6,633 bases of DNA, taken from the NCBI GenBank assembly GCA_022360335.1, contig JAKSCZ010000269.1:1-6633 (forward strand). The letters run 5' to 3'. Positions 5,961 to 6,633 of this stretch are shown one piece after another. The DNA is from Pseudomonadota bacterium (GTDB lineage: Bacteria > Pseudomonadota > Gammaproteobacteria > Steroidobacterales > Woeseiaceae). Each line of letters starts with the position of its first letter. Position 1 is the stretch's first letter. Below the pieces are notes generated by a model that had not been told where the DNA came from, searched no databases, and saw nothing but the letters and a program-made list of their open reading frames with translations. The position numbers and the translations under genes are program-made.

Positions 5961-6633
5961 CCGTGAAATCCGAACGCCGAACCGACGTGCATCGAGATCA
6001 CGAGGAATATCGCGGCGGCGGCGAATAGCTTCAGGATCAGCGGCCCGGCAAAGCGGAACCACGCGGCATACGGTACCTTGCCGAGCGCCAGGGCGCCCAT
6101 CACCAGCGCGCTCGTCGGCACGATCATGTTGGTGAAGCCGTCGCCGAACTGGTAGGCGAGCACGGCCGTCTGCTGCGGAACGCCGGTCAGCGTGGCGAGC
6201 GGCGACATGATCGGCATCGTCACGAAGGCCTGGCCGCTACCCGACGGGATGAAGAAGTTGCAGACCGTCTGGACGACGAGCATGCCGAGCGCCGACGCTT
6301 CCGCCGGCAGGCTTTCGAGCAGCCCCGCGATCGAATGCACGACGGTGTCGATGATCTGTCCGTCGGTCATGACGACCTCGATGGTGCGCGCGAAGCCGAC
6401 GATCAGTGCAGCCGGCGTCATGGCCGCGGCGCCCTCGAGGAACGTGCGGCTGGTATCGCCGGCGGGCATCCCGGAGACGATCGCCGCGATCAGCCCGATA
6501 CCGAGGAACACGGCGTTGAGCTCGGCGATGTACCAGTGCAGCTCCGATACGCCGTACACGAAGCCCGCGAGACCCAGAACGAAGACGGCGAGAATGGCAA
6601 TGCGCCGTGGCGTCATCTCGATATCATCCGGAG
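5957..6633 (-). CDS. YfcC-family (DcuC/C4-dicarboxylate carrier fold) membrane transporter, C-terminal half
   Basis: This is the C-terminal part of a polytopic inner-membrane carrier. The frame is open to the right edge (codons P-D-D-I-E precede the Met at 6616), so the Met is internal and the gene begins outside the window. Full-length relatives are about 470-510 residues; about 224 are seen here. Counting from that Met, hydrophobic spans lie near residues 7-24, 33-50, 66-82, 108-124, 149-178 and 190-210. The hallmark N-F-F-I-P-S-G-S-G-Q-A (120-130) and Q-F-G-D-G-F-T-N-M-I-V-P-T-S-A (156-170) are characteristic of the YfcC group, which is related to DcuC and often annotated as a basic amino acid or dicarboxylate transporter. 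Its substrate is not determinable here. It converges on the hydrolase gene, so it is a separate transcription unit. A link to amino-acid catabolism is contextual inference only. Confidence 0.9.
   Translation of the reverse strand, partial: PDDIEMTPRRIAILAVFVLGLAGFVYGVSELHWYIAELNAVFLGIGLIAAIVSGMPAGDTSRTFLEGAAAMTPAALIVGFARTIEVVMTDGQIIDTVVHSIAGLLESLPAEASALGMLVVQTVCNFFIPSGSGQAFVTMPIMSPLATLTGVPQQTAVLAYQFGDGFTNMIVPTSALVMGALALGKVPYAAWFRFAGPLILKLFAAAAIFLVISMHVGSAFGFHG

Noticed and set aside
1..6633. Search for CRISPR arrays, tRNA/rRNA genes, insertion sequences, phage or defence genes and tandem repeats.
   Set aside because: No periodic direct repeats, transposase motifs, structural RNA signatures or integrase-like proteins were seen. 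The window reads as ordinary chromosomal metabolic genes.

Overview
The window is GC-rich throughout (roughly two-thirds G+C by eye, with codon third positions almost always G or C). Its gene set suggests a high-GC proteobacterium: a single-chain fused indolepyruvate ferredoxin oxidoreductase, an Lrp/AsnC regulator, a C-factor-like SDR and a YfcC-type transporter. A gamma- or betaproteobacterium fits, but the lineage is inferred from protein style only.

Layout. Positions 1-702 (+) hold a short-chain dehydrogenase that enters from the left edge and is broken by an apparent one-base insertion near 513. Positions 703-812 are intergenic and contain a 7-bp hairpin. At 813-893 (+) a 26-codon reading frame with a good Shine-Dalgarno sequence encodes a single hydrophobic segment. 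It converges on an Lrp/AsnC-family regulator at 903-1358 (-). The 109-bp region 1359-1467 separates this regulator from the divergent oxidoreductase gene and is packed with overlapping inverted repeats built on GGGACA/TGTCCC, a likely operator region. The dominant gene, 1468-4911 (+), encodes a 1147-residue oxidoreductase. After an 11-bp gap comes a 341-residue metallo-beta-lactamase-fold hydrolase at 4923-5948 (+), very probably in the same operon. It converges, with 8 bp between stops, on the C-terminal half of a YfcC-family membrane transporter at 5957-6633 (-), which runs off the right edge.

How the genes fit together. The core is a regulator/catabolic-operon pair. The Lrp-like protein probably senses an amino acid or derived 2-oxoacid and controls the oxidoreductase gene and itself through the shared intergenic region. 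The oxidoreductase would convert a 2-oxoacid made by transamination (indolepyruvate or another arylpyruvate in characterised relatives) plus CoA into an acyl-CoA, CO2 and reduced ferredoxin. The linked MBL hydrolase may act on a downstream thioester or ester, and the transporter may move an amino acid or carboxylate; both of these last roles are inference. The window looks like a recognisable amino-acid catabolism locus, not a new defence or mobile system. The least explained items are the operator architecture, the tiny membrane peptide and the broken SDR.
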